Positions 9,052 to 18,901 of a stretch of DNA of 63,634 nt are shown here, in pieces. A program made the translations under genes and the position numbers. The notes under the pieces were generated by a model. That model did not search any database. It saw only the letters and a list, made by a program, of their open reading frames with translations, and was not told the DNA's origin. The stretch's first letter is position 1; each line of letters starts with the position of its first letter. This stretch comes from Bacteroidales bacterium (lineage in GTDB: Bacteria > Bacteroidota > Bacteroidia > Bacteroidales > JAADJA01), in the NCBI GenBank assembly GCA_020438105.1, contig JAGQVE010000023.1, positions 1 to 63,634 on the forward strand, written 5' to 3'.

Positions 9052-10104
9052 TTAATAGCTTGTTTCGTCCAGTTTTACCTTTCCCCAAAAAGTTTTATAA
9101 ACAAACCAGGTGTAAATAAGCACCAGCGGGCCGCCAATAGCTGTAATGGTGAGCATGATGCCCAGGGCTTTTTCGGAAGAAGCAGCATTATAGATCGTAA
9201 TATTATAAGCCGGATCAATGGTAGATATTACCAAAACCGGATAAAGTTCGATGGCAACCAAAATCAGTAAAAAACTAACCGAAATACTTGAGAATATAAA
9301 AGCCTGCAGGTATTTCCCTTTAGTAGCCAACCTGGGTATATTTGCTATGCTCAGAAATGCCAGCATGGGCACAATAAATAATTCGGGGCTGCTTCTGAAA
9401 CGATCAGAAAGATGGGGAATAAAAATTAAGGTATACATGGTTACCATGATATAACTCACGATGAAAAAAATGATGGAGCTGCGTAAAAGTCCTCTCAATC
9501 GCTCATAAAGTTTACCTTCGGTTTTCATCACCAGGTAAATGGCACCATGCATCATAAACAAAGCCAGCGTGGTTATTCCCACCATTACTGAATAGGGATT
9601 AATAAACTCAAGCCAATGACCAGTAAATTCATAACCCGGTCCTATTCCGATTCCTTGCAGCACATTACCCATAACAACGCCCAGTAAAATAGCTAACATG
9701 GCACTCGAAATACTATAGGAAACATCCCACAGATTGCGCCACCACTTCATCTGCTCCTTACCCCGAAACTCAATGGAGACGGCCCGGAAGATGAGGAAAG
9801 CCAAAAACAACATAAACGGTATATACATAGCTGAAAACATGGAGGCATACACCACCGGGAATCCGGCAAACAATGCACCTCCTCCGATTACCAGCCACAC
9901 TTCATTGCCATCCCAAACAGGCCCAACGGCATTTAGGGCGATCCTGCGGTTTTTATCTTTTTTAAAAAACAAGTGCCAGGCTCCGGCCCCCAGATCAAAG
10001 CCATCAAGAATGGCATAACCTGAAAACAATCCTCCAACCACTAAAAACCAAAGGGTCGGGTAATCCATTCCTAAAATTGTAAGGGTATATAATGACTCTT
10101 TCAT
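9052..10104 (-). CDS. cydB: Cytochrome bd oxidase subunit II
   Basis: 350 residues from MKESLYTLTILGMDYPTLWF. A longer reading to 10176 would overlap cydA and adds no family-like sequence. Hallmarks are FLVVGGLFSGYAILDGFDLGAG and VWDGNEVWLVIGGGALFAGFP, with about eight membrane helices. CydB supports the haem-bearing CydA in the quinol oxidase that reduces O2 to water at low oxygen tension in the inner membrane. It starts four bases after cydA stops, so both are one operon. No CydX gene was found downstream. The neighbouring hydrogenase could feed the same quinone pool. Confidence 0.96.
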   Translation of the reverse strand: MKESLYTLTILGMDYPTLWFLVVGGLFSGYAILDGFDLGAGAWHLFFKKDKNRRIALNAVGPVWDGNEVWLVIGGGALFAGFPVVYASMFSAMYIPFMLFLAFLIFRAVSIEFRGKEQMKWWRNLWDVSYSISSAMLAILLGVVMGNVLQGIGIGPGYEFTGHWLEFINPYSVMVGITTLALFMMHGAIYLVMKTEGKLYERLRGLLRSSIIFFIVSYIMVTMYTLIFIPHLSDRFRSSPELFIVPMLAFLSIANIPRLATKGKYLQAFIFSSISVSFLLILVAIELYPVLVISTIDPAYNITIYNAASSEKALGIMLTITAIGGPLVLIYTWFVYKTFWGKVKLDETSY

Positions 10105-10108
10105 TTTT

Positions 10109-11491
10109 CTATTCTTTTGATTCAACCATTTCAACCATGCCTTCCTGTAACGGCCTGTTATCGTCAAGTTCATCATGATAAGGGCCAGCTTTTATTTTTC
10201 GGTCAAGAAGATAAAGAAATAAAATAAAAAGCAACAGGTATATGAATGAAAACATGATCAGTGAAAATATAACCTGGTTGGCAGTAACCACTGCCGACAA
10301 AGCATCTGAGGTGCGTAACAATCCCCAAACCACCCATGGCTGACGGCCCATTTCAGCAGCGAACCAGCCAAACTGATTGGCCAGTTGAGGCAGAATGACT
10401 GCGATCACAAATACCCATAAAAGCCATCGATGTGTAAACAATTTACCTCGCCACCACTTAAAAACACCAAATAGCGAAATTGCAATGAAAAACAAACCAA
10501 GGGTAACCATGACGTGGTAAAACTGAAAAACAGCATTCACAGCCGATGGCCGATCCTCTGCCGGGAAATCATTCAACCCCTTAACCGGCTCCTCAAAATC
10601 CCAATGGACCAGGTAACTCAGTCCGCCAGGAATTTTAGGTCCGTAAACTTTTTGATTTTCGTTATCCACCCAGCCAAACAAATACATATCGGCCGGTTGC
10701 TCACTGTTATAATGCCCTTCGAAAGCAGCCAGTTTTGGAGGTTGATTTTCAGCTACACCATCCGCCGACATGTGGCCGGTTGCCAGTTGTAATACCGAAA
10801 ATATTGCAGCCACTGTCAGGGCAATTTTAAATGCTCTTTCCGACAGTTCAACATGACGTTTTTTAAGAATATAATAAGCATGAACACTCATTACCAGAAA
10901 AGCACCGGCCAGAAATGCGCCTATCCACACGTGAAGCAAACGATCAACAGAAGACGGATTAAACACCATGGCCCAAAAATCAGTGATTTCAGCACGTGCT
11001 TCCATTCCATCACCCACAATGTGGAATCCGGCCGGAGTTTGCTGCCAGCTATTGGCCACAACAATCCAGATTGCCGAAAACATTGAACCCAGCCAAACAC
11101 CCAGCGTTGCGATAAAATGGACTTTGGGCTTAACCCGGTTCCAGCCAAATAACAAAATACCCAGGAACCCGCTTTCAAGGGCAAATGCAAAAATGCCTTC
11201 TGCCGCAAGAGCCGATCCAAAAACATCCCCCACATATTTGGAGTAGGTGGCCCAGTTAGTTCCAAATTCAAATTCCATAACGATACCCGTTGCCACACCA
11301 ATCCCAAATATCAATGCAAAAATTTTGATCCAGAAGCGGGTCATGTGTTCGTAAACTTTTAATCCTGTTTTCAGGTACATCCCTTCCATGATCACCAGGA
11401 TCAGCCCCACACCAATGCTCAGCGGAGGATAAATGTAATGAAAGGCAACTGTGAAAGCAAATTGTATTCGAGATAATATTTCAACGTCCAT
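10109..11491 (-). CDS. cydA: Cytochrome bd oxidase subunit I
   Basis: 460 residues, in the range of the short Q-loop class of CydA. Visible are the N-terminal [20 protein letters not shown] with the haem b595 His near residue 18, the acidic helix [20 protein letters not shown] with the proton-path glutamates, a second haem ligand region [11 protein letters not shown], and [18 protein letters not shown] near the quinol site. The enzyme oxidises menaquinol and reduces O2 with high affinity. It heads the cydAB operon; a strong promoter match lies about 40 bases upstream. Confidence 0.97.
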   Translation of the reverse strand: MDVEILSRIQFAFTVAFHYIYPPLSIGVGLILVIMEGMYLKTGLKVYEHMTRFWIKIFALIFGIGVATGIVMEFEFGTNWATYSKYVGDVFGSALAAEGIFAFALESGFLGILLFGWNRVKPKVHFIATLGVWLGSMFSAIWIVVANSWQQTPAGFHIVGDGMEARAEITDFWAMVFNPSSVDRLLHVWIGAFLAGAFLVMSVHAYYILKKRHVELSERAFKIALTVAAIFSVLQLATGHMSADGVAENQPPKLAAFEGHYNSEQPADMYLFGWVDNENQKVYGPKIPGGLSYLVHWDFEEPVKGLNDFPAEDRPSAVNAVFQFYHVMVTLGLFFIAISLFGVFKWWRGKLFTHRWLLWVFVIAVILPQLANQFGWFAAEMGRQPWVVWGLLRTSDALSAVVTANQVIFSLIMFSFIYLLLFILFLYLLDRKIKAGPYHDELDDNRPLQEGMVEMVESKE

Positions 11492-11530
11492 AATCCCGGG
11501 GTTTTATTGATTAACCTTGTTTTATCCATT

Positions 11531-11563
11531 CAAAGTTAATTGAAATCAATACATGTTTGACAA
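11531..11563 (-). promoter_or_regulatory. Promoter of cydAB
   Basis: On the minus strand TTG (11563-11561) and TAACTTTG (11538-11531) are 22 bases apart. This fits the Bacteroidota pattern TTG-N17-23-TAnnTTTG. The box ends about 39 bases before the cydA start. Confidence 0.65.
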
Positions 11564-11724
11564 AACAATATGTTTTAAGATCGCTGATTTGCCTGTATTT
11601 AGAATGGTAATGCTTTGATATATAGATTATATGGATACGTATTTATACAAGGTTCTAAATTACAGGAGCAGCCATTATGAGGATTGATAAAAAAGGAAAT
11701 CAAAGCGTTTTAACTAAAAGTGCT

Positions 11725-11732
11725 AATTTTGC
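11725..11732 (+). promoter_or_regulatory. Candidate -7 box for the M28 peptidase gene
   Basis: TAATTTTG matches TAnnTTTG and lies 72 bases before the ATG at 11805. It sits in a 313-base divergent intergenic region that also holds the cydA promoter; no clear -33 TTG is visible. Nothing else was found in this region. Confidence 0.4.
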
Positions 11733-11804
11733 AGCCATTTTTAAAAGCTCAGGCAACATTTGTTTTTGAGAACTGTTATCAACTCTAAATAATTTTATCA
11801 AGTA

Positions 11805-14660
11805 ATGAAGCAAGCACTAATTCTGATTTTTTCTCTGTTGACAGGCCTTTCATTTGCCCAGGATACAGAAAATATTGAAAACAAATTTTTACACAATACC
11901 CGCCAACTGATCCTTGATGGAAACCGCTCGGGCGAAGGATATTTCTCTGATGATGGGCGTTACCTCATTTTCCAGAGCGAACGCGAAGCTGATAATCCAT
12001 TTTATCAAATCTATATTCTCGATTTCGAAACAGGTGACATCCACCGTGTTTCTCCCGGAACGGGTAAAACTACCTGCTCTTTTTTCCAGTGGAATGGAGA
12101 CCGCGTAATGTTCGCATCCAGCCACCTCGATCCTGATGCCATTAAAAAACAAAAGGACGAGCTTGAATTCAGGGCAAGTGGTCAAAAGCGACGCTACTCA
12201 TGGGATTATGAAACAACCATGGACATTTTTTCAGCTAACAGGGATGGATCTGATATCAAACAACTGACTAATGAAGAAGGATATGATGCCGAAGGTTCCT
12301 ATTCACCCGATGGAAAACTGATTGCTTATAGCACCAACAAAGATGCCTATGGCCGCAAACTTTCAAAAGAAGAACAGGAAAGAATGGATGTGGATCCCTC
12401 CTTCTTTTGTGAACTATACATTATGAATGCGGATGGTTCCGGTAAAAAACGATTAACAAATACTCCCGGCTACGATGGTGGCCCCTTCTTTTCACCCGAT
12501 GGTAAAAGAATCATTTGGCGACGCTTTAGTGAGGATGGCCATACAGCCGATGTTTTTACGATGAACATTGATGGAACTGATGAAAAACGACTCACCGATT
12601 TTGGTTGTTTAAGCTGGGCTCCATACTACCATCCCTCGCAGGATTATATTGTTTGGGCTGCCAATAAAGAGGGGTATGCCAATTTTGAAATTTACATGAC
12701 CGATGCGGATGGTTTAAAAGAGCCGGTTCGTGTTACTTTCACCGATGGCTTTGATGGATTGCCCGTATTTTCACCGGATGGCAAAAAGCTCGTCTGGACT
12801 TCGAGCCGCACTGCGGATGGCAAAGCTCAACTTTTCATAGCCGACTGGGACGATGAGTTTGCCCGCGAAATGCTGGCTAAGGCTCCATACCGTAAAACAA
12901 ATACCGGTATGTTAAATTTTCATTTCGATCCGGAAATTTCGGTTCCGGAAATGACAGAAAAACTGGCATACATTGCTTCTGATGAACTGCAGGGTAGAAT
13001 GACTGGTTCAGAAGGCATTCAGAAAGCTGCTGAATATGCTACCAATATTTTTGCAGACCAGGGATTGGTGCCGCTTACCAGTAAAGGAAATTATAAATAT
13101 CCTTTCGATTTTGTTGCTGAGGTTATGATGAAACCAGGCGAAAATCAAATGCAGATTGATGGCAATTCCCTTGAACTGGAAACCGATTTTAAACCCATGC
13201 CTTCCACCGAAAGTGGCGATGTAAAAGCCGAAGTGGTTTTTGCAGGTTATGGTTTGAAAATTTCAAATGGTGGCGATTATAACTATGATTCGTACATCAA
13301 TATTGATGTGAAAGATAAAATCGTGATGGTTTTGGATGGATATCCTGATAACCTGGATGCAGAAAAAACGAAACTATTTGAGCGGAATATTGCCAGTGGA
13401 TATAAGCAAATGATCGCCCGGCAAAACGGAGCCAAAGGAATTTTAGTGGTAAAAAGCTACCTTGGACATGAAAATGATCGTGAAGTAGTTGGAACATCAG
13501 GAATCATTTCTTCATTTATTTCAGCAGATGTGGCCGACAGAATCATTGCCGGTTCCAGCGAAACCATTGAAAAACTTAAGGAAATGCTTGCCGATGGTGA
13601 CCCCAAAGGAAACGATCACATGTTTGCAACCGGGCGCACCGTTGAAATTAAAACCAAAGTGGAACGTGTGATTAAACAGGATTATAATCTTGTTGGTATG
13701 ATCCCCTCCAATAACCCCGACGCTGATTACATCTTTATTGGCGCACATTATGATCACCTTGGATTGGGCGAAACAAACTCGCGCTCACCTGCAGAACACC
13801 GTCATGATATTCATAATGGCGCTGATGACAATGGTTCGGGTACCGTTACTGTTTTAGAACTTGCCGAATACTTTGCCGGTTTGAAAAAATCAAATCCTGA
13901 TCAAATCACTTATAACCTGGTATTTTGCCTTTGGTCAGGTGAAGAACTTGGATTACTGGGATCAAACAGTTTTACATCTAAACTTCCTGTACCGGCTGAA
14001 AAAGTTAAAGCCTACATCAACTTTGATATGGTTGGTCGCGTGAACGACAACAAACTCGACATTCAGGGACTGGGCTCGGCTGATGAGTGGAAACGCATTA
14101 TAGAAAAGAAAAACATTGTTGCCGGATTTAACCTTACACTTTCAACGGATCCTTATCTGCCTACCGATGCAACTTCATTTTACCTGCTACGAATTCCCGT
14201 GATCAGCTTTTTCAGCGGAGTACACCCTGATTATCACACTTACAAAGATGATGTTGAATTCATCAATTTTGAAGACATGAAACGCGTTGCCAATTTTGCA
14301 TCCCTGATCATTCGTGAGATAATGAAACCTGAGCAAACACTGACTTACCAGGAAGTTCAGGTAAAGTCGAAAAAAGGAAGCCGGGGCGCATCTTCAGTTT
14401 CATTGGGCACTATTCCTGCTTATGCAGGAAGCGATGAGCCGGGGGTTCAGATTCAGGGAACCCGGCCGGGCGGACCGGCAGATAAAGCCGGGCTTATGGC
14501 AGATGATTTTATAATTGGCCTGAACGGCAAAGAAGTAAACAACATCTATGATTTCATGAACATTATGGGCGAACTCAAACCCGATGTTGAAACGGAGATC
14601 ATTGTAAGGAGAGGTACTGAAGAAGTAAAACTAACCATTGTGCCTGAAGAGAAAAAGTAA
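11805..14660 (+). CDS. Secreted M28 aminopeptidase with TolB-like propeller and PDZ domain
   Basis: 951 residues with signal peptide MKQALILIFSLLTGLSFAQ. Residues about 35-360 are WD40-like (PD40/TolB) blades with repeated YSPDGKLIAYS and FFSPDGKRIIW type motifs. An M28 zinc peptidase follows (about 380-840) with ligand motifs GAHYDHLG, NGADDNGSGT, WSGEELGLLGS, NFDMVGR and a final His in VHPDYHTY. A protease-associated insert probably lies near 460-610. A PDZ domain closes the protein (about 860-950, GIxPG replaced by VQIQGTRPGGPADKAGL). It probably removes amino acids from peptides in the periplasm or outside. It is monocistronic and its stop is one base from that of the convergent hydrogenase protease gene. 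Confidence 0.93.
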   Translation: MKQALILIFSLLTGLSFAQDTENIENKFLHNTRQLILDGNRSGEGYFSDDGRYLIFQSEREADNPFYQIYILDFETGDIHRVSPGTGKTTCSFFQWNGDRVMFASSHLDPDAIKKQKDELEFRASGQKRRYSWDYETTMDIFSANRDGSDIKQLTNEEGYDAEGSYSPDGKLIAYSTNKDAYGRKLSKEEQERMDVDPSFFCELYIMNADGSGKKRLTNTPGYDGGPFFSPDGKRIIWRRFSEDGHTADVFTMNIDGTDEKRLTDFGCLSWAPYYHPSQDYIVWAANKEGYANFEIYMTDADGLKEPVRVTFTDGFDGLPVFSPDGKKLVWTSSRTADGKAQLFIADWDDEFAREMLAKAPYRKTNTGMLNFHFDPEISVPEMTEKLAYIASDELQGRMTGSEGIQKAAEYATNIFADQGLVPLTSKGNYKYPFDFVAEVMMKPGENQMQIDGNSLELETDFKPMPSTESGDVKAEVVFAGYGLKISNGGDYNYDSYINIDVKDKIVMVLDGYPDNLDAEKTKLFERNIASGYKQMIARQNGAKGILVVKSYLGHENDREVVGTSGIISSFISADVADRIIAGSSETIEKLKEMLADGDPKGNDHMFATGRTVEIKTKVERVIKQDYNLVGMIPSNNPDADYIFIGAHYDHLGLGETNSRSPAEHRHDIHNGADDNGSGTVTVLELAEYFAGLKKSNPDQITYNLVFCLWSGEELGLLGSNSFTSKLPVPAEKVKAYINFDMVGRVNDNKLDIQGLGSADEWKRIIEKKNIVAGFNLTLSTDPYLPTDATSFYLLRIPVISFFSGVHPDYHTYKDDVEFINFEDMKRVANFASLIIREIMKPEQTLTYQEVQVKSKKGSRGASSVSLGTIPAYAGSDEPGVQIQGTRPGGPADKAGLMADDFIIGLNGKEVNNIYDFMNIMGELKPDVETEIIVRRGTEEVKLTIVPEEKK

Positions 14661-14661
14661 A

Positions 14662-15126
14662 TCAATGATCTATCTTTTTTAAAATCTCCAGTGCTGTTTG
14701 ATATACATCAGGCAGCACTTTTTGTATTTCATCGGAGAGATTGAGCTCCATGGGTTGAAAATCAGGAATGGTGATTACGATGAGGTGCAAAGGTGGCAGC
14801 TTGCCCATAATACTTGCTGATTCGATCAGATCTTTTAATCCGATGTCGTGCGTACTCATGGCCCTTGGAAAATCGGCTGCAAACCTGGGCTGGATCACCC
14901 TGATGGTTCCCGGTGGGAGATCATCAAGTGTTGCATCTATCAAAATCACTTCATCATATTTCATGATTTCGGGTAACAGGGTAAAGCCACCGGTACCTCC
15001 ATCCAGGAGGTCTACATTTACGGGTAATTCCCGGTTTTGCATATATTCAACCGAACGGACTCCAACTCCCTCATCGCTTAGCAGGATATTGCCCATTCCC
15101 ATGATCAGTATTTTTTTTGTATTCAC
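14662..15126 (-). CDS. Hydrogenase maturation endopeptidase (HyaD/HycI family)
   Basis: 154 residues starting at a GTG (MNTKKILIMGMGNILLSDEGVG). The GMGN...DEGVG start, LLDGGTGGFTLL and VILIDATLDDLPPG with the nickel-sensing acidic residues (Glu in DEG, Asp in DAT) are diagnostic; the His of the usual triad is probably that in STHDIGL. These proteases cut the C-terminal tail from the hydrogenase large subunit once the NiFe(CN)2CO centre is in place. It is the last gene of the hydrogenase cluster, 85 bases after the cytochrome b gene, and may have its own promoter. Confidence 0.92.
   Translation of the reverse strand: MNTKKILIMGMGNILLSDEGVGVRSVEYMQNRELPVNVDLLDGGTGGFTLLPEIMKYDEVILIDATLDDLPPGTIRVIQPRFAADFPRAMSTHDIGLKDLIESASIMGKLPPLHLIVITIPDFQPMELNLSDEIQKVLPDVYQTALEILKKIDH
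14690..14723 (+). terminator. Possible terminator of the M28 gene inside the opposing gene
   Basis: AGTGCTG at 14690-14696 pairs with CAGCACT at 14713-14719, followed by five Ts. The loop is 16 bases, so it is weaker than usual. It lies within the 3' part of the convergent maturation protease gene. Confidence 0.35.
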
Positions 15127-15191
15127 ACCACAAACATTAGTTATAAAAAAGCGCCTGGTCTATTTCAAAAAGTTATGAATTAAACCAGACG

Positions 15192-15199
15192 CAAATATA
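15192..15199 (-). promoter_or_regulatory. Candidate -7 box for the maturation protease gene
   Basis: TATATTTG on the minus strand matches TAnnTTTG and lies about 65 bases before the GTG start. No -33 element was seen. An imperfect hairpin (GCGCCTGGT with ACCAGACGC) lies between, at about 15150-15192. Confidence 0.3.
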
Positions 15200-15211
15200 G
15201 AAGGAATCAGA

Positions 15212-15898
15212 TTAGTTTTCTTTTTCCATAAATTTCCAACCACCGATCATCGACGAAGTAACCCCGTTTCGTTCGATGTAGTCGTGATAAAATACCAGGT
15301 ACACATGGATCATTGCAAACACGATGAAAAACCACATCAGGGCATGATGTATCATCCTTGCAGCCAAATCACCACCCATCAGGGGTACGATCCATGCAAA
15401 CAATTCAGGAAACCAACTGGTACTCATGGCAGCATATAATCCAAAACCTGTAAGGCATTGCAACAGAAATGCGATAAAGGTGAGGAAATAGGTAAATGCA
15501 GCCAACGAATTGTGCCCCATTTGATGAGATGGTTTACACTTTACCTGGAAAATATCAACGCGCAACACTTCCCAGATCTCTTTCCAGTGTTTTTTGGTAT
15601 AGGGAATAAAGTTTTTCCAACTTGCATATTTGTTCCCCACAAAGCCCCAATAGGTGCGGAAAACAAAGTTGAAGAAAAACAAAAATGCCGTTACAAAATG
15701 GATGAATCGGACGGTTCCAAACCAATAGCTGAAGGAGGCTTCCGATCCATTTTGAATGGCAGGAGGATTTCCAATAATATAGCCGGTAATCACCAATATC
15801 ACAATGCATAAGGCATTGATCCAATGGTAAAACCGGACCGGCAGTTGCCAAACGTACTCCTGCCGCATGCTTATTTTATTGTTTTTTAGAATAGCCAT
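15212..15898 (-). CDS. hyaC: [NiFe]-hydrogenase b-type cytochrome subunit
   Basis: 228 residues with four membrane helices. Likely haem-ligand histidines sit in VRFYHWINALCIVILVITGY, IHFVTAFLFFFNFVFRTYWG, MIHHALMWFF and HVYLVFYHDYIERNG. In this family the subunit takes electrons from the small subunit and passes them to quinone in the membrane. It begins 11 bases after the large-subunit stop. An alternative start at M11 (MRQEYVW) is possible. It links H2 oxidation to the quinone pool used by the nearby cytochrome bd. Confidence 0.93.
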   Translation of the reverse strand: MAILKNNKISMRQEYVWQLPVRFYHWINALCIVILVITGYIIGNPPAIQNGSEASFSYWFGTVRFIHFVTAFLFFFNFVFRTYWGFVGNKYASWKNFIPYTKKHWKEIWEVLRVDIFQVKCKPSHQMGHNSLAAFTYFLTFIAFLLQCLTGFGLYAAMSTSWFPELFAWIVPLMGGDLAARMIHHALMWFFIVFAMIHVYLVFYHDYIERNGVTSSMIGGWKFMEKEN

Positions 15899-15909
15899 AT
15901 CGTCAGATA

Positions 15910-17631
15910 TTAAAAGGTTTGAATTTGATGTACATACTTACCTTTTTCATCATAAACGTGAACGGCACAAGCCAAACAAGGATCAAAGGAATGGATGGTC
16001 CGCAGGATCTCCAAAGGTTGATCCGGGTTGGCAATGGGTGTTCCAATCAGCGATTCTTCATACGCTGATCGCTGACCTTTACCGTCTCTCGGAGAAGCAT
16101 TCCAGGTACTTGGCACCACCAATTGGTAATTGTCGATCTTCTTGTCTTTGATCACAATCCAGTGAGCAAGAGCACCACGCGGAGCTTCAGTCATGCCAAC
16201 TCCTTTTGCTTCGGTTGGCCAGGTTGCCGGTTCCCATTTTTCATTATTGGCCATACGTGTATCGCCATTCCTGATATTGGCAAGCAACTGATTGTAAAAT
16301 TCTTTTGCCCAGTCAGCAACCAGGATAGATTCGAGGCCACGGGCAGCAGTTCTTCCTAACGTGGAAAACAATGCAGTAACCGGAACATCAAGTTTATTAA
16401 GTGCATAATGAATCACCTCTTTATATTCATCCCGTCCGGAAGCATAACCTACCAGCATCCTCGACAATGGACCCACTTCCATGGGATTGCCTTTCCAGCG
16501 GGGCGTTTTAAGCCAACTGTACTTATCTTCAACATTCAGATAATCATAAGGAGGTTTAGGACCGGTGTAATTCAGGTTGGTTTCACCTTCCCAGGGATGT
16601 AAACCTTGTTCCACACCGCTTGAATAATCGTAATAACTGTGATTGATAAACTCTTTGATTTGGTCCGGGTCTTTGCCGTCAACGGGTATTACTTCATTCA
16701 GATTTCTACCCATAATAATACCACGCGGGAATTTGAATCTTTCCACATCGGAGTAACCATTTGTAGGCAAATCACCATAAGCGAGATAATTGGTGAGTCC
16801 TCCACCAATTGCTCCCCAGTCGTTTTTATAAAAAGAAGCCACCGCCAGTAAATCAGGAATATAAACCTGGTTAATAAAGGTGTGAGCTTCATCCAGCAAC
16901 CGACCTACATAAGCCAGGCGCTCCGCATTGATGGCATTGTTTTCATCAATATTGATTGAGCATGCAGCTCCACCAACGAGGTAATTTGGATGAGGATTTT
17001 TACCACCAAAAATGGTATGGATCTTAATGATCTCTTTCTGCCATTCTAAAGCTTCTAAATAGTGGGCCACTCCTATAAGATTAACTTCGGCAGGTAATTT
17101 ATAGGCAGGATGTCCCCAGTAACCGTTGGCAAAAATACCAAGCTGACCGCTCTGGACAAATTTAGTTAGGCGTTTCTGTAAATCAGAAAAATATCCGGGT
17201 GAGGATTTTGGCCAGTTTGAAATACTTTGTGCAAGCTGCGATGTAGCAACGGGATCAGCACTTAATGCAGAAACCACATCTACCCAATCAAGGGCATGCA
17301 AATGATAAAAATGAACCACATGATCCTGCATATACTGTGCACAGAACATCAGGTTCCTTACCATTTCCGCATTGGGAGGAACGGCAATACCAAGTGCATC
17401 TTCCACTGTTCTTACGGAGGCTAAAGCATGCACGGTTGTACAAACACCACATACCCTTTCGGTAAAGGCCCAGGCATCACGAGGATCGCGCCCTTTGAGG
17501 ATTAGCTCCAATCCACGAACCATTGTTCCCGAACTGAATGCATCAACGATTTTACCATCTTTAACTTCCACTTCTACGCGGAGATGGCCTTCGATTCTGG
17601 TAACCGGATCAACAACTATTCTTTTTTCCAT
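15910..17631 (-). CDS. hyaB: [NiFe]-hydrogenase large subunit, uptake type
   Basis: 573 residues. The two nickel-binding motifs are present: RVCGVCTTVH near 61-70 and DPCLACAVH near 549-557. A 15-residue tail (VYDEKGKYVHQIQTF) follows the final His and is the part expected to be clipped by the maturation protease. The N-terminal RIEGHLRVEVEVKDG is typical of group 1. It oxidises H2 on the periplasmic side in complex with the small subunit, whose Tat signal carries both across. It lies 17 bases after the small-subunit gene and has a strong Shine-Dalgarno AAGGAGG, unusual in this phylum. Confidence 0.97.
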   Translation of the reverse strand: MEKRIVVDPVTRIEGHLRVEVEVKDGKIVDAFSSGTMVRGLELILKGRDPRDAWAFTERVCGVCTTVHALASVRTVEDALGIAVPPNAEMVRNLMFCAQYMQDHVVHFYHLHALDWVDVVSALSADPVATSQLAQSISNWPKSSPGYFSDLQKRLTKFVQSGQLGIFANGYWGHPAYKLPAEVNLIGVAHYLEALEWQKEIIKIHTIFGGKNPHPNYLVGGAACSINIDENNAINAERLAYVGRLLDEAHTFINQVYIPDLLAVASFYKNDWGAIGGGLTNYLAYGDLPTNGYSDVERFKFPRGIIMGRNLNEVIPVDGKDPDQIKEFINHSYYDYSSGVEQGLHPWEGETNLNYTGPKPPYDYLNVEDKYSWLKTPRWKGNPMEVGPLSRMLVGYASGRDEYKEVIHYALNKLDVPVTALFSTLGRTAARGLESILVADWAKEFYNQLLANIRNGDTRMANNEKWEPATWPTEAKGVGMTEAPRGALAHWIVIKDKKIDNYQLVVPSTWNASPRDGKGQRSAYEESLIGTPIANPDQPLEILRTIHSFDPCLACAVHVYDEKGKYVHQIQTF

Positions 17632-17648
17632 ATTTATGTCCTCCTTAA

Positions 17649-18749
17649 TTAAGTGTTAGATTCTTCAGGTTCACAATGCCCTCTTTCGATGAGCTTTTTC
17701 TTCCTGATATTGGTAGTAATAGCATGAGCTGCAATACCAACGGCAGTTCCAACTCCAAGTGCAACACCTACTTTATCGGCAGTTGATTCAATACCAAATC
17801 CGGGGAATTCAGGTAAGCGGCGATAGAATGGTCCGTTGTCCCAGAAATTAGCCTCCGAACAACCTATACAAGGATGGCCGGACTGGATTGGAAAACTAAC
17901 TCCATTGTTCCATTTAATTACACCACAGGAATTATAAGTACTTGGTCCTTTACAACCCATTTTATAAAGGCAATATCCCCGGCGGGCATTTTCATCATCG
18001 AAAGATTCAACAAATAATCCTGCGTCGAAATTCGGACGGCGATAGCAGGTATCATGCACACGGCGCGAATAAAATGCTTTTGGCCGGCCAAGTCCATCCA
18101 GTTGAGGAATTCTTTCGAATGCGAGCAGGTGTACAACCACACCGGCCATTACTTCTGCGATCGGAGGACATCCCTGAACATTGATGATTGGTTTTCCGTG
18201 GATCACTTTATGAATTGGCGTAGCCCCGGTTGGATTGGGTGACGCAGCCTGTACACAGCCGGATGAGGCACAGTTGCCCCAGGCGATTACAGCCTTAGCT
18301 CCGTCGGCAGCTTCCTGTATAATATCATTATAGCTTCTACCTCCAATGCAGCAATAAACACCATCAGCAGTGAGTGGAATAGAGCCTTCACATAATAAAA
18401 GGTATTCACCTTTGTATTTTTCCATGGTGTTATGCATGGCCTCTTCGGCCTGGTGACCAGCAGCTGCCATCAGGGTTTCAGTGTAATCAAGCGAAACTTT
18501 ATCAAGTAAAATATCGGCCACAATCGGGTGCGATGACCGGATAAAAGATTCGCTGCAACAAGTGCACTCCTGACCGTGCAGCCAGATTAAAGGAAGTCGC
18601 GGTTTTGTTTCTAAAGCCTTGGCAATCTGGCCGGCCGCGCTGTGTTCAAGGCCCAGCATAGCCGCCATCATTCCACAGAACTTAATGAAATCACGCCGGG
18701 AATGGCCCTTTTCGCGAATTTCATCGTAAATGGTGGTTTGTTTTGTCAT
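17649..18749 (-). CDS. hyaA: [NiFe]-hydrogenase small subunit, Tat-exported, oxygen-tolerant type
   Basis: 366 residues. The N-terminus carries a Tat signal ([18 protein letters not shown]) and the C-terminus a membrane anchor ([16 protein letters not shown]). The proximal cluster motif reads [11 protein letters not shown], with the extra Cys between the usual pair. The second supernumerary Cys is also present, in [20 protein letters not shown]. This six-Cys set marks the [4Fe-3S] cluster of oxygen-tolerant membrane-bound (group 1d) enzymes. Medial and distal cluster ligands appear in [33 protein letters not shown] and HPCIGCSE. First gene of the structural operon, with a palindrome about 46 bases upstream. 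Confidence 0.97.
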   Translation of the reverse strand: MTKQTTIYDEIREKGHSRRDFIKFCGMMAAMLGLEHSAAGQIAKALETKPRLPLIWLHGQECTCCSESFIRSSHPIVADILLDKVSLDYTETLMAAAGHQAEEAMHNTMEKYKGEYLLLCEGSIPLTADGVYCCIGGRSYNDIIQEAADGAKAVIAWGNCASSGCVQAASPNPTGATPIHKVIHGKPIINVQGCPPIAEVMAGVVVHLLAFERIPQLDGLGRPKAFYSRRVHDTCYRRPNFDAGLFVESFDDENARRGYCLYKMGCKGPSTYNSCGVIKWNNGVSFPIQSGHPCIGCSEANFWDNGPFYRRLPEFPGFGIESTADKVGVALGVGTAVGIAAHAITTNIRKKKLIERGHCEPEESNT

Positions 18750-18794
18750 GTTGAAAGTATTTAGGGTTACGACTAATCACTTCAAAGGAATACA

Positions 18795-18809
18795 CATGTA
18801 AATTACATG
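18795..18809. promoter_or_regulatory. Perfect palindrome upstream of the hydrogenase operon
   Basis: CATGTAAATTACATG is a palindrome of two 7-base arms around one A, in the 152-base gap between hypC and the small-subunit gene, 46 bases before the ATG. It looks like a dimer operator. It does not match the FNR or Crp consensus I know. No TAnnTTTG box was found beside it. Confidence 0.4.
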
Positions 18810-18901
18810 CATACAAACACATACATTGGATTTAGAATCCGGTTAACCTCTTGAATAAGAATAATTGGCAGGACGAAAGCAAAATGACTCAAGTTGAAAT
18901 A

